Notes: generated by a model not told the origin, from the sequence alone. Positions 21,833-33,197 are shown, counted from the first letter of the stretch. The stretch: DNA of 64,000 bases from Incurvaria masculella (GCA_946894095.1 OX335665.1:7078001-7142000); one strand, 5' to 3'. A program made the numbers and translations.

Positions 21833-22600
21833 CTACTTTGGTATTTGTATTTGTATTTGTATATATAAATCAGCCTTTGGAACACATAAGGAGCACTTGG
21901 AGTCGTCAAAATCTATTCTACATAAAATATAAAATACAGAGCATCAATAGAATTGTCAAATAGTTACTTAATTAAAGTACCAGTAAAAAGATAGCTAGCA
22001 TCAACAGAATTGTCAACAGGATAACTAATTGGTAAATTAAGAAATAAGTGTTATTATTTATAATATTACATTACAATATAGATCAGACAATTAATAATTT
22101 AATAGACTTGTCAACTCAGGTAGCTCCTATTTAGTCATATATTCTTGTATCGTGTAACATTCTTTTTTAATTAGATATGTTTTAACTGTGTTCTTGAAAC
22201 ATTTACCGGTACGTCGGCGGATTGCCTCATGTAAACAAATAATACCAATTTTTTTTCATGATGGCGTTCTCGCCTCGAATGGGGCACGGCATAGCCACAA
22301 TTTGGAGAGTATAAAAAAATGATTAGTTGCTCAAAGGGCCGACACACCCACAGGCGGCGACTAAAAACTTCATTCCGAAATCCATTATGGCCGGGCGGGT
22401 TTTTTTTACGCCCTTTTGTCATACCGCCATGGGGGCAGGGAGATTTCTGTATGTCTATCGCTTGTGTGTTTATGTATGCGAGAATTGACCATTTACGTAC
22501 AGGGCGATTGCGTATTGAATCGTTTTGAGGAGCATTGCCTCGATCCTTTGTTGTGTGTTTGCGACATCGAGTCGATGACATAAACGTTAAGCCACGTTTT
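21833..22600. other. Intergenic; long minus-strand frame without motifs
   Basis: Begins with (TATTTG)n at about 21840-21860. A 136-codon minus-strand open frame covers 22171-22581. It shows no recognisable domain, crosses a segment with an open frame on the other strand, and has no splice or start context I can support, so it is not called as a gene. Confidence 0.35.
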
Positions 22601-22828
22601 ATACTCCAGGAACTTTAGCCTTAAATCAGCAGCAAAACATTAAATCTGAAATGATTTTTTTTTCTCATAAACGTAGTATTTCATGTGGACGTGTGTACAT
22701 TAAGTTTGCAACATTTTGGGGGGTCCGGAAGATAGAAATAAATATGAAATATGTTTAAAAAATGATATCTCCTAAACAAATATTTAGAAATGTTTTTTAA
22801 AAATGTTATATGTTAGCTAAGTAAGCTG
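22601..22828. repeat. Foldback J, one arm
   Basis: Matches the left arm of the element at 32009-32862: ACTCCAGGAACTTTAGCC, TCATAAACGTAGTATTTCAT, TTTGCAACATTTTGGGG and ATGATATCTCCTAAACAAAT. The other arm is missing here. Confidence 0.75.
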
Positions 22829-22943
22829 TAAGTTTCTGTTACGACTATTTATCTCAGCCAAAATGTGTCAAAGTGACGACACAAAGTACTACTTTTCGGT
22901 AGTCTTAGTTTCTGTTACGACTATTTATCTCAGCCTTAGTGAT
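22829..22943. repeat. Two tandem MITE-C arms
   Basis: GTTACGACTATTTATCTCAGCC occurs twice in the same orientation about 80 bp apart, with CACAAAGTACTACTTTTCGGTAG between. This is a rearranged MITE-C with duplicated right ends. Confidence 0.7.
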
Positions 22944-23214
22944 AATACGCTGACGGTAGCTTTGGCCAGTCAGTTCGTGTTTTAGGGCTCCGTACCCATG
23001 AAGGGCGGCAAAAGTAATTACTTAGTGCATTACTACATTACTGTACCTGTGTACTATCAATTATTTTCAGAATTTTTCGGGACAAAATTAGTGCGCTTTT
23101 TTCGTTTTGTTGTCGACGGAACCCTAAAAACACTGAGATAATCAACTAACTAGACGAACTCCATTGCGTTCCGTCTCGTGCATGTCGTAAGATAGGTGAC
23201 TGAGGGATTTGTCG

Positions 23215-23378
23215 GTTAGTATACCACGTTATACCAAGGGTCCGGTTTGGTAAGGTTAATCCCGGGTTGGCAGCAATGCTTTGAATCGACGGTGGTCGAA
23301 GCGGCAATGAGACATTGTCCATGTTTTCCATTCAGGTCAATGTAACCGTGCTATAAAGGGAAGGTTTTGGCTTGGCAT
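23215..23378 (+). mobile_element. SINE-B body fragment
   Basis: Contains GGTTAATCCCGGGTTGG, GGTGGTCGAAGCGGCAATGA and TTTTCCATTCAGGTCAATG, ending at GGCTTGGCATCTG. Both ends are truncated. Confidence 0.65.
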
Positions 23379-23388
23379 CTGAGTGGTC

Positions 23389-24255
23389 AGTCTAAGTTCT
23401 CACCTAAATTGGCGTTTACGGCAAACCGATCGACTGGCGTTTTCCGTAAAAACGTCAAACTCCATACAGGTTTTTACTAGATATTCTGTGGTTTTACTTC
23501 TTTAAGGTGGCCCAACCCGCTCATTTCCCCATACAAAAGGGGAAAGAAGATCACGCCTATATTTCTTGTCAGAGATCCAAAATTTTGCTCAATATAGCTT
23601 TATTTGATTGAACTAGATGTCTGATGACCATAGGCATTGTAAAATTGTGTTTGGTTTCCAAGTTATAACGTCCGAAAGTTCGGATTTTTCGCGCGTTTTA
23701 TACAATTACTTTGGAGGTAGATTACGCAATGATAAAGTAAGAACATCTTAAAAAGATTAGTCATCAGACATAGCTTGTTTTTTTTGTTAGATTTTTGACT
23801 ACAGCGGTCGTGGTTTACTTTTTGCTATAAGTCGTTTTGAAATTAAAATTTTCGTAAATCTTACCAAATCATACACTATGCACATTGTATTTTTTGGTGG
23901 ACAGGTTGCATCTTCCTCATCACAGAGCCTGTCTTATTCTTAGAAACACAGAAGGTCCCAGAGCGCAACAGCACGGTTTTGTACCGTGCCCGCAAATGAG
24001 TTGATGCCGCCGGGTTGGGCCACCTTAAGCTGTCAAAGTCAAACTCGGACTTCCGATTTGTATCAAAACGCGGAGTCGGCGCAAACGGCAACGTCGACGT
24101 ATTTACGGCAACGTTGAGTAAGCTGTCAAATCAAACTCGGACTCGCCAATGTTAGTTCTATTAACGCCTGCGCGCGCTCTTCAATTTCTCCATACATTTG
24201 AAAACGCCAGTCGATCAGTTTGCCGTAAACGCCAATTTAGGTGACAACTGAGACT
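23389..24255. mobile_element. MITE-E interrupted by MITE-D
   Basis: Left TIR contains CACCTAAATTGGCGTTTACGG and CCGATCGACTGGCGTTTTC; the right end is the complement (GAAAACGCCAGTCGATCAG, CCGTAAACGCCAATTTAGG). MITE-D occupies 23512-24028. Without it the element is about 350 bp, similar to the intact copy at 36937-37256. Confidence 0.8.
23512..24028 (+). mobile_element. MITE-D nested in MITE-E
   Basis: TTAA at both ends (23512-23515, 24025-24028) with TIRs GGTGGCCCAACCCG and CGGGTTGGGCCACC. It is slightly shorter than other copies because of a small internal deletion near 23777. Confidence 0.9.
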
Positions 24256-24256
24256 A

Positions 24257-24694
24257 CCGGCTCTGCTTTCTTTTGTAGAGTCTCTGACAGTTTTAACAGG
24301 TATTTTCGGGTAGGTCGCCTAGACGCCACCTGTCGTTATAAATAAGTAGTTTTCTTCGCCATATCATAATATTTCGTATCTTACTTAGAAACTCCACTTC
24401 GTCTAGTTTCCTTGGCATGTTTCTATTGTTTGCGTAATAATGAATATTCTATCTTCCACACATATAATGTCGACAGAGGAACACCCTGGCAACACCATGC
24501 CTAATAGTCTCGTGTGTTGCCCGCGGGGATGGGATGTTCCTAACGCGCCGTGTCGATACGAAATAATAACCTCACACACACGACGTATTATATCATCAAC
24601 TCACACGGACACGCGCGCCTGTGTGTGTGTGGCGGCCATTGAAATATTGGTGAGATGAAATGTGTTTTGGGATGGAATATATTTACCTAAATGT
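24257..24694. other. Intergenic, CpG and GT-rich patches
   Basis: No gene recognised; a 72-codon frame at 24440-24658 has no motif. Contains CACACGGACACGCGCGCC and a short (GT)n near 24621. Confidence 0.4.
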
Positions 24695-25050
24695 AAAGCT
24701 CGTGATCTAGGGGCTAGAGGACTTGCCTTTCATGCGAGAGGTCTGGATTCCAATCCTCGCCTGGACATGCACCAATTTCTTTCTCTTTCTGAGTTGGATG
24801 AGTGAATTTCGTTGCGAATGCGAGCTGTTCCATGGTTCGGAACCCATGTAAAACAGTAGGTCCCCTTCCCTTACCCTACCAGGTTAAGCCCGCCCGGGTT
24901 GGTACCACCGCATTGGATGAAACTATGATTGAAGCGGCAATTCACAATTGTTCGTGTTTTCCATCCAGTTCAATGTAATCGTCCTCTTAAAGGGAAGGTC
25001 CTGGCATGGCGCCTAATTCCTTCGGGAGGGTGGTGTATTGGGCCATGCAT
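24695..25050 (+). mobile_element. SINE-B, tRNA-like head, near full length
   Basis: Head with GGGGCTAGAGGACTTGCC and a B-box-like GGATTCCAATCC, then the CTTTCTCTTTCTGAGTTGG linker, CCATGGTTCGGAACCCATG hairpin, and the body through GGTACCACCGCATTGGATGA to AATTCCTTCGGGAGGG. The last 60 bp and A-tail are missing or diverged. Confidence 0.8.
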
Positions 25051-25341
25051 TCTAGGTATGCTTATTTATGTCAAAAATATTAAATTTATTTCTAAAAGTA
25101 ACTGAATCTTCTTAATATTAAAATATCTTCTGATAAACGTAGTATTATATCTATTACTTCTTTAAGTACACGTGTAACAACAAATGGACATGAATGTTCA
25201 ATACCACACCTAGTAGTCATGATATTAGCCACCGAAGCCATCATAAAAGGAATGGGGCCACGACGGAACCATACTAATAATTTCATACTAATGTGTAAAA
25301 AAAACAACATCTTTAAGCTTTCGCAGGGTGCGATTGCGACA

Positions 25342-25512
25342 ACACACCACATGGGAACTAGGTGCCATGCCAGGACCTTCCCACCGCACCGGCTTCATTG
25401 AACTGTATATGGAAACAGAATTTGTAGTGCCATCATAGACATTTTTCATTGCCGCTTCGACCAACTTTAATTCAGTTCATGTGAAGGTACCAACCTGGCC
25501 CCGACCACTTAC
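25342..25512 (-). mobile_element. SINE-B body fragment
   Basis: On the + strand: ACACACCACATGGGAACTAG, GCCATGCCAGGACCTTCC and CATTGCCGCTTCGACCAAC, with about 30 bp inserted near 25410. Complement of the SINE-B body. Confidence 0.7.
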
Positions 25513-25694
25513 TAAGTGAGGATGGTCAGTTAGAATAAGGGTCCTCGTGTTGTGTGTCAAGCTAATATATTTACAGTAAATTATAGCCAACCAAATAAAG
25601 CATATGTGAGGACATCGCCTTTCTCTACCAACTTTTTCGAACTCTACATTAAAAAAAACACATTTTAATAAGTACTGGACACTTCTCAAGCGTT

Positions 25695-26406
25695 TTAAGG
25701 TGGCCCATCCCGACGGGATTAACTCATTCGCGGGCTCGGTACAATATCGTGCTATTGCGCTCTGGGACCTTCTCTGTTTCAAAGAAAAAGACAGGCTCCG
25801 TGATGAGGAGGATGCAACATGTCCACAAAGCAGTCATGCGCATAGTGTTTGATTTTTTAATGATTTACGAAAATGTTATTTACAAAATGACTTATAGCTA
25901 AAAGTCAATCACGAACGCTGTAGTCAAAAGTGAAACAAAAACCAAATTAACTATTAATATTCATGAAACAAGCTAGGTTTGATTACTAAACTTTTTTAGA
26001 TATTTTGGTTTCATGGTTGCGTAATCCACGTCCAAATGTATCGCAAAAATGTCGACTGTAGGAGAATTCCAAATCTTGGGTATACAGCCGGTGGCGACGA
26101 AATTGGTAGACGCAATACCCGCGAATGGTATGTTTTGATGGTTCGGGTCCAGCCTTGCAGTATATTCGTAAAGTAATTCTTTTTACTGGGCTCTTTCGTC
26201 AATTAATGTGTCCTTGCTTCACGGTAGATTATACATACATACATGTCACATTCCTTGGAATAATTTTACAATGCCAATGGTCATGAAACATCTGGTTTGA
26301 TTAAATAAAGTTGTTTTTAGTATCATTTTGGATCTATGATACTAAATATGCGCATGATCTTCTTTCCACGTTTATATGGGGTGTTAAGCGGGAAAGCGCA
26401 CCTTAA
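25695..26406 (-). mobile_element. MITE-D split by SINE-F
   Basis: TTAA at 25695-25698 and 26403-26406. The left end is GGTGGCCCATCCCGACGGG and the body runs in the minus orientation. It is interrupted at 26041-26265 by SINE-F and then resumes at TTTTACAATGCCAATGGTCAT. Confidence 0.8.
26041..26265 (+). mobile_element. SINE-F, full length with tRNA-Leu-like head
   Basis: Contains GCGACGAAATTGGTAGACGC (A box; close to tRNA-Leu), then GGTTCGGGTCCAGCC (B box), TTCTTTTTACTGGGCTCTTTC and TTGCTTCACGG. It ends TTCCTTGGAATAA where MITE-D resumes. Confidence 0.8.
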
Positions 26407-26489
26407 GGTTTCTATTTGGAATTTAGAAAAATACCCGGGGTGATTATAGTGTTAAAATTGAACGAAATTTCATCTTTCATGACATCAGG

Positions 26490-26548
26490 CTTTAGTCAGT
26501 AAAAAAAGTTACACCTACCTCAGGTGTAACTTTTTTTACTGACTAAAG
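26490..26548. repeat. Perfect 27-bp hairpin
   Basis: Arms 26490-26516 and 26522-26548 are perfect inverted copies (left arm begins CTTTAGTCAGT and ends AAGTTACACCT) with a 5-nt loop. It lies just outside the MITE-D copy and belongs to no other recognised repeat. Confidence 0.9.
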
Positions 26549-26715
26549 TACTCTTTGTAAACAAATACCTTTACAATTCCAAATAAAAAGTTCTATATCC
26601 AAGTCTTGTCACCACTATCTGAGAATAGATTTGTCCCTATTGAAAATATCAACCACCCAAAGATGGCTTTACGTCCGAATTATTATGTTGTTAATATTTT
26701 ATTTATCTTTTTTTA

Positions 26716-26822
26716 GGTTTTATGTGACTGGACATGGATGGCTAATACCACACATTCTGTCATGGTATTAGCCCAACACACCACATGGGAACTAGGTGCC
26801 ATGCCAGGACCTTCCTTATATT
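26716..26822 (-). mobile_element. SINE-B 3' end
   Basis: On the + strand: TTTTATGTGACTGGACATGG, GTATTAGCCCAACACACCAC and GCCATGCCAGGACCTTCC. Only the last 105 bp of the element (minus orientation). Confidence 0.8.
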
Positions 26823-27383
26823 TTAATCTTTTGGCATTTACAAAATATTCTACCTTCCTATCTATCTTCGAAGTGTATCTTGTAATGCAATGTGCCACTT
26901 TTTCGCATGGCATCAATTTGTATGGATAATATACATTTTAAATGGATATATTTTATTTTAATTTGCCCTGATCGAATCAATCATTAAAGAAGAAAATTTT
27001 CTTTAAATTAAATCAAACATTACATTATACTTTTTATGTACTGTAAATAGGGGTAGTCAATAAGGTAAATGAACCAAGGATGGGTAGCACTCAGAGTATT
27101 TTATTCTATCTTTAACAATTTAGGACGCTGACACGCGCGCACTCGTCGAATGCTTGTTGCCGACTGACTCGTCCGCCGTGTCGCTTCAGTCTCCTCTTCC
27201 CACTTCCGCACCGCGCCGCCGTGACGTCCGGTGTGGCCATGTAGTTTTTCTTACAGTACATATATCGATATAACAGCTTGACGCGAGATTAACCTGTGTA
27301 AATAAACACGAAGTAATTATGAAAAAGATATGTATGCATTGCAGAAATTAAAAACTAAAATAATATACATTATCCTATAAATC
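26823..27383. other. Intergenic, no gene recognised
   Basis: AT-rich, with a CpG-rich patch at 27130-27240 (GCCGACTGACTCGTCCGCCG). No coding or repeat assignment. Confidence 0.4.
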
Positions 27384-27610
27384 CAGGACCTTCCCTTTAT
27401 GAGCACGGCTACATTGAACTGGATGAAAAACACTGACTGTTTTTCAATGCCGGTTCGACCATCTTTCATCCAATGCGATGGTACCAACCCGGGCGGGCTT
27501 ACTCAGAAATAGAAAGAAATTGGTGCATTCATGAGGCCGGGATTTGAAACAATTACCTCCGGCATTGAAGGCAAGTCCCCGCGCCCCTGACCTACAAGCC
27601 GTTCAGGAGG
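27384..27610 (-). mobile_element. SINE-B, tRNA-like head, 3' shortened
   Basis: The complement contains GCTTGTAGGTCAGGGGCGCG (A-box region) and GTTTCAAATCCCGG (B-box-like), then the body through GGTTGGTACCATCGCATTGG to GTTCAATGTAGCCGTGCTC. An internal segment between the linker and the GCCCGCCCGGG part is missing. Confidence 0.7.
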
Positions 27611-27615
27611 TTTTG

Positions 27616-28122
27616 TTAAGGTGGCCCAACCCGGCGGGCCTAACTCATTCGAGAGCACGGTACAAAACCGTGCTGTTGCGCTCTGGAACCTTCTCTGTTT
27701 CAAAGAATAAGACAGGCTCCGTGATGAGGAAGATGCAACATGTACACAAAAAAGACAATGTGCAAAATTTTAATTTCAAAACGACTTATAGCTAAAAGTA
27801 AACCACGACCGCTGTAGTCAAAAATCTAACATAAACCAAATAGATTATAAATCTTGATTAAAGAAGCTATGTCTGATGACTAATCTTTTTAAGATGTTTT
27901 TACTTTATCATTGCGTAATCCACCTCCAAAGTTATTGTATAAAACGCGCGAAAAATTCGAACTTTCGGACCTTATAACTTAGAAACCAAACACAATTTTA
28001 CAATGCCAATGGTCATCAGACATCTAGTTCGATCAAATAAAGCTATTTTGAGCAAAATTTTGGATCTTTGACAAGAAATATGGGCGTGATCATCTTTCCC
28101 CTTTTGTATGGGGAGATGAGCG
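27616..28122 (-). mobile_element. MITE-D, truncated at one end
   Basis: TTAA plus GGTGGCCCAACCCGGCGGG at the left. The body continues to TATGGGGAGATGAGC, where the second TIR is missing. Confidence 0.85.
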
Positions 28123-28310
28123 CAAAGATATCTTTCAGGATTCGCTCAAAGTAAAACTGTGCCGGAGCGAATGCGACTAAGGACTGCTTTAAAACGTGAC
28201 CTCGCTTTCCTTATTCAACTTATCCCTAAAGAGGTGCATATCTTGATGGTTATTAACTCATTTTCCGTATGCAATCTGCCTCGTAGCCGCGCGCACGAGA
28301 GGAAGTAGTA

Positions 28311-28975
28311 TGCAGGATAGCACCAATAATATTAACAGTACGTGAATATATTTACATTAAAATAAAAATACTGACCAGGATGTAAACACATAAGCAATAA
28401 TGTGCAATATAAGATATGTAGATTGGCCAGTAATCTATAGACCCTTTTTTTAAGCTATCCCGTAAACTGTATGTATATATGCAGTATGCAGGATAGCACC
28501 AGTAATATTAACAGGAGGTAAAATATTTAAATTACAACAAAAATATTGGCCAGGATGTAAACCCATAAACAATAATGTACAATATGAGATATGTAGATAG
28601 GCCCGTAATCTATAAACCCTTTTTCTTAAACTATCCCGTAAACTGTATGTATGCATGTAGTATGCAGGATAGCACCAGTAATATTAACAGTAGGTGAATA
28701 TATTTACATTACAATAAAAATTCTGACCAGGACCTATTAACCAATAAACAATAATGTACAAAGATGTAGGACCGTAATCTAGAGACCCTTTTTAACCTAT
28801 CCCGTAAACTGTGTGTATGTATAAAGCCATACAATATAGATTATAATGTACAGTACCTATGAGATATGTATAGATTAGCCCGTAACCATCTGTACGCCCT
28901 GCTCCTTAAACTATCCCGTAAACCGTATGTATAAGCCAAACAATATATATTATAATGTACAATATAAGATATTTC
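28311..28975. repeat. 176-bp satellite-like tandem array
   Basis: TGCAGGATAGCACCA recurs at 28311, 28487 and 28663, two exact 176-bp steps. Each unit continues with TAATATTAACAG, TTTACATTA, ATAATGT and CTATCCCGTAAACTG. The third unit is shortened and is followed by two partial units of about 100 and 65 bp. Confidence 0.85.
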
Positions 28976-28977
28976 AT

Positions 28978-29225
28978 TTCATTTAATTTATTTAAACTTG
29001 TTTTTGTAGTCAAACAACTCTAAGTTAAGTCAAAAACTGATTGATCCGCGGATTCTATCAACTCTGTAAAGAAGAATCCGTAAAGAAACTTTACAAGCTT
29101 TCCGTCTACAGTAATGAAATACATACTTTGATATAAATGCTACCGCCAAAATTTTTTTGGTAGAACAGTTTAAGGAAAATAACCAGAAAGAAAGAAACAG
29201 CCACCCTCTGAAGTGGTTATAGCTA
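28978..29225 (-). mobile_element. LINE-K 3' end
   Basis: Inverted copy of the 18835-19110 block. The complement ends in an A/T tail at about 28978 (ATTTCATTTCATTTAATTTA on the + strand). Landmarks CCGCGGATTCTATCAAC and GAAACAGCCACCCTC. Confidence 0.65.
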
Positions 29226-30204
29226 AAATAATTAATTATATAAAAGTTACAGCGTTTGCATATACTTATTATATAACGATTGGTGGTGTAATAATTAGGA
29301 TAATGATGGTGTCTGTGAGGGTAAGGGTATGCGTCACGGTGTTAGAGTTGGTGAGAGGGTGAGTACATGTCACTTACATGTAGGCTTGTATATTAGGTTG
29401 GGAAGGCATAAGACAGATAAGGGTGTGTTAGCATACCTCATCGCCTTAAGTTTTTATAAGTACTTTTGGTCTCTCAGCACAGCCCGCAGAAGCGGCAAAG
29501 AAAAGCCGTCCGTGTTTTTCATCCAATTCAATGTAGCCATATTCATGCAAAGGCTAGGACTTGCATCTATTTAGTAATCTAAATCTATCCACTAATTCAT
29601 ATAAAACTGTACATTAATCTATCCAAACCTAATGAGAAATCACAATTTTAATTAAAAATCTTTTATTTTAGGTTTGGTCTATACGATTACTAGTTTACGG
29701 ATATTACATTTTCACTGACATATCTGTATAGCTCTCTTAAAATTATTAATTCATTTTGCTTTGTTTAAAACAATATGTATTCAATGAAATCCTTGAATTT
29801 AATTAATACATTGGTTACATCTCGCTTAACGCTATTTTTATTATGTATGTTATGAAGTGTGCAAATGCAGGCTTATAATAAAGATTGTACTTTATATGAA
29901 TACATTCCATATACAGGATATTTTAATATGGTAATAGACTCTTTATATTTTTTGCATACACTCTCCTTGAAAATTGTTGTTATTGCAAGAATGTAACCTT
30001 TTTGAATATATTTTCGATAAAAATTGTAATTTACATATATAATTCCTTAATTAGCCTATTTTCCATTTTGCCCATACTGAGTGGATGTATCTATCATTAG
30101 ATGCCCATGGCTCTGCTCGTGTTAAAGTCTAATATTGAAACTCACTGATCACTCCTCAGGATCGTGACGATAAGGAGCCTATCGGTGAATATATCATGTA
30201 TATC
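29226..30204. other. Intergenic, no gene; small SINE-B scrap
   Basis: A 60-bp SINE-B body scrap lies at 29505-29570 (GTCCGTGTTTTTCATCC, CAATTCAATGTAGCC). The rest is AT-rich, with no supported feature. Confidence 0.4.
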
Positions 30205-30602
30205 ATGTATGCATGCATAATCGACCGTTAAGCAAGGACACATTGCCTTTCCTTGGAATAAGCTACGCTTATTCTTTGCTTAGTACTAACAAGTATATTT
30301 ACTTGAGTCAACCTAGGACTTTTTGTAGCTTCTGATGCTGACGATTTTGATGACGACGGCAATATGTTTGAATGTTCAATCTTTGCAGTCAATGTCCGCA
30401 ACTGTGTTAGTAGGAGGCATTGATTACAGGAGGAGGGGCTGTAGCGGAATTCCAAATAATGGGTTTACAGCCGATGGCGAAATTGGTAGACGCAATACAG
30501 TACAAGCCTTGCAGTATATTCGCAAATTAGTTCTTTTTACTGGGATCTATCTTCAATTAATGTGTCCTTGCTTCACGGTCGATTATATATACAAACATGC
30601 CT
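30205..30602 (+). mobile_element. SINE-F pieces
   Basis: 30440-30602 is a + copy with GATGGCGAAATTGGTAGACG, a deletion removing the B box, then TTAGTTCTTTTTACTGGGA and TTGCTTCACGGTCGATTATA. 30205-30310 holds a rearranged fragment (AATCGACCGTTAAGCAAGG and TTCCTTGGAATAAGC in opposite senses). Confidence 0.6.
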
Positions 30603-31111
30603 AAAAGTGATTGAAAGGTTCAAGTTAAACGCAGTTAAACATTGCATTACGAATACAATTGTTAAAGGAAATGATATAATTTATTTGCATTATACTGTAC
30701 ATACATCCTGTATTAGTGCATTAAGAATAACAATAAATTATTCCTCTTTATAAGAACGAATCGAAGTTAATGAGTTCTGTTTATTTAACAAAATAAACTT
30801 AATCTGTTATGGACCACCCTGTGCTATCCGGTTCGTTAGCCAACATGGCGTCGTCTTGTCCGCGTTTCGCACATAATGAAGCAACCGCCAGCGGCCTCCA
30901 AGCTGAACGCGAACTTATCTCGACGAAATAAAGCTCAGATTCGCTTGAACCGGCAAAGGCTTGTTGAGTTTAGATAGAAATTAGTGTGAGCAGTAAATTG
31001 GCTGTGCGGTTTAGGTATTAAAGTAATAAAATCATTTGACGCACATCTTTGATGATATGCGCACGTGAAAATTAGTGAACTTAGGTACATCATCGATTAA
31101 GGTACATATTG
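30603..31111. other. Intergenic; CpG patch 30830-30950
   Basis: No gene recognised. The patch around 30830-30950 is GC-richer than its surroundings and looks single-copy. Confidence 0.35.
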
Positions 31112-31361
31112 AAAAACCGGCCATGTGCGAGTCGGACTCGTACACGAAGGGTTCCGTACCATCGTACCAGATTTCACACAAAAGAATAAGGTTTTTTTAT
31201 AAATTTTACCTACTGGTTGTTATAGCGGCAAAATAAATACACACTCTGTGCAAATTTCAGCCTCCTTACTGTCACGATTCATGAGATACAGCCCTGTGAC
31301 AGACGGACAGACGGACAGCGATGGCTTACGTTGTCAACCTTTGGTAACGGAATCCTAAAAA
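31112..31361 (+). repeat. Rep-A interspersed element
   Basis: Palindromic start CCGGCCATGTGCGAGTCGG (one base changed), a middle segment with ATAGCGGCAAAATAAATAC, a short GACGGACAG stretch and a decayed terminal hairpin (GGTAACGGAATCCTAAAAA). Confidence 0.8.
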
Positions 31362-32008
31362 GGACCCTTTTGTTCTGGCCCTGGTGTCTGTCAGTCACAC
31401 GCAAATTGTCCCGAATTGTTTCTCCGGTGGTTTGAAAATTCTGAATAAAATATACCAATGTAGGTACACTTACATAGTTGTGAACCAACTAATTAATAAT
31501 AAGAATAATAAAGCCATTAAGTTTTATGAGCACATAAACATAAAAGTATTATATTTCTGTGCTTTTTCTGCGATTAAAATAAGTTGTTTTTCTCATCTTA
31601 ATATTGGTTATGGTGCTGTCTCTACAACAAAAACATAAACAACAATCGTTGTTATTAACATTATTTCTGACATTTCTGCCTACAGAATGATTATGATAAA
31701 TAAATAAGGGAAACAGCTAATCTGGTTGTTTATAGCTGCACTATCACTATGTTTAGTTCCCTGCGCTACTTTAGTGTTTGATAACGGCGCGCTAATGCCG
31801 AAATATTACCGCGTTTTCGGATCCTGATTCCCAATCCTGCGCTCCCTGCACCCCATTGCAGCTCAAACATCTGTTTTCACTCAGTTAGAGCTTGTTAGAG
31901 TAACCAATTTACTTGGATGGCTCTATTTTAAGGTTGTTATTTCTGTTGAATTTCAGTTGGATTCACTGATATTTTTTTCAGTGAACATGATTCATGTCCA
32001 TGTCTAGC
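31362..32008. other. Intergenic, no gene recognised
   Basis: AT-rich. An 84-codon frame at 31384-31638 has no motif. A small GC-richer part lies at 31760-31870. Confidence 0.4.
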
Positions 32009-32862
32009 ATACTCCAGGAACTTTAGCCTTAAATCAGCACTTAGAAAAACATTAAATCCGAAATGCATTTTTTTTTCTCATAAACGTAGTATTTCATGTG
32101 GACGTGTGTAAATTAAGTTTGCAACATTTTGGGGGTCCGGAAGATAGAAATAAAATATGAAATATGTTTAAAAAATGATATCTCCTAAACAAATATTTAG
32201 AAACGTTATTTCAAAATGTTATATGTTAGCTAATTTTAGGTATAATATTACTGTAAATTTGCAACAATTTCTTATTTACGGAACTGTGTAAATTTTTTTT
32301 TGTACTATTTTCATATTATCTGCAAAGCAAATAATGAAAATTCTATTTTATTTTCTGAAATTGGAAACTGACCGCAAACTCTATATTCTGTAAAATTTGT
32401 AAAATGTTGCAAATATTAGAAGCACATTTTTTTTCATGTATAATTTTTACATTCACACAAAAGTTAAACAAAAAATTCGAAATACGTATAAAATAGTTCG
32501 TTGTATAGTTTTTAAAGAATTTAATTTTCTTTTACATATTCTAGAAAGAAATATAGCAATAGCAAGTTAGGTTCGCGGCATTGATTTTTTTTAGTAAAAA
32601 CATTTTTTTAAATACATTTCCGTAATTATAAAATTGTTGCAAATTCACAGTTACATTACGCCTTAAAAGACTTAACATATACATTTGTTTAATAACGTTT
32701 CTAAATATTTGTTTAGGAGATATATATTTTTTAATACATTTTAATTTTTTTTTCTATCTTCCGGGCCCCGCTAAATGTTGCAAACTTAATGTGAGCATAT
32801 GAACATGAAATTATATATTTCTGAGAAAAAAAAACATTTCGGATTTCATGTGCTTCTCAAAC
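32009..32862. mobile_element. Foldback element J, about 850 bp
   Basis: The left arm (ACTCCAGGAACTTTAGCC, TCATAAACGTAGTATTTCAT, AAGTTTGCAACATTTTGGGG, ATGATATCTCCTAAACAAAT) is mirrored by the right arm (TAAATATTTGTTTAGGAGAT, TCTTCCGGGCCCC, ATGTTGCAAACTTAATG, AACATTTCGGATTTCATG). Arms are about 200 bp and the AT-rich centre about 400 bp. It is non-coding. Confidence 0.75.
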
Positions 32863-33197
32863 CGTATCTATCCCGGTCTACAGGGACGGGAGCCTCGGCA
32901 CGTGAACATGTACACACTTGACTGGTTTTTTCTTTGATTACCAGCGCAGCGCCTTAAGGTAGATGTATTATACATAAATAAGTCCCAGTTTCAAACCATT
33001 TTGGCATTACTGGTTCGCCATGATTGGAGAGTCAATTAGCCGCGTACGATGTTTGCATGTTAATCGACATGGCATGGTTAATGACCGCAAAATGTGTTAA
33101 AAATCTTCCATGCAGACAATTTCGGATTTGTGGGAGCTTAAATGTTAAACGTATCCGCACATATGTATGTTTTAGATTTATAACATATATATTTATA
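32863..33197. other. Intergenic, no gene recognised
   Basis: No repeat or gene assignment. The last 8 bp (33190-33197) are the left target duplication of the hAT MITE. Confidence 0.4.

Noticed and set aside
22171..22581. 136-codon minus-strand frame as a gene
   Set aside because: No recognisable domain, no splice or promoter context, a competing open frame on the other strand, and unconvincing residue composition.
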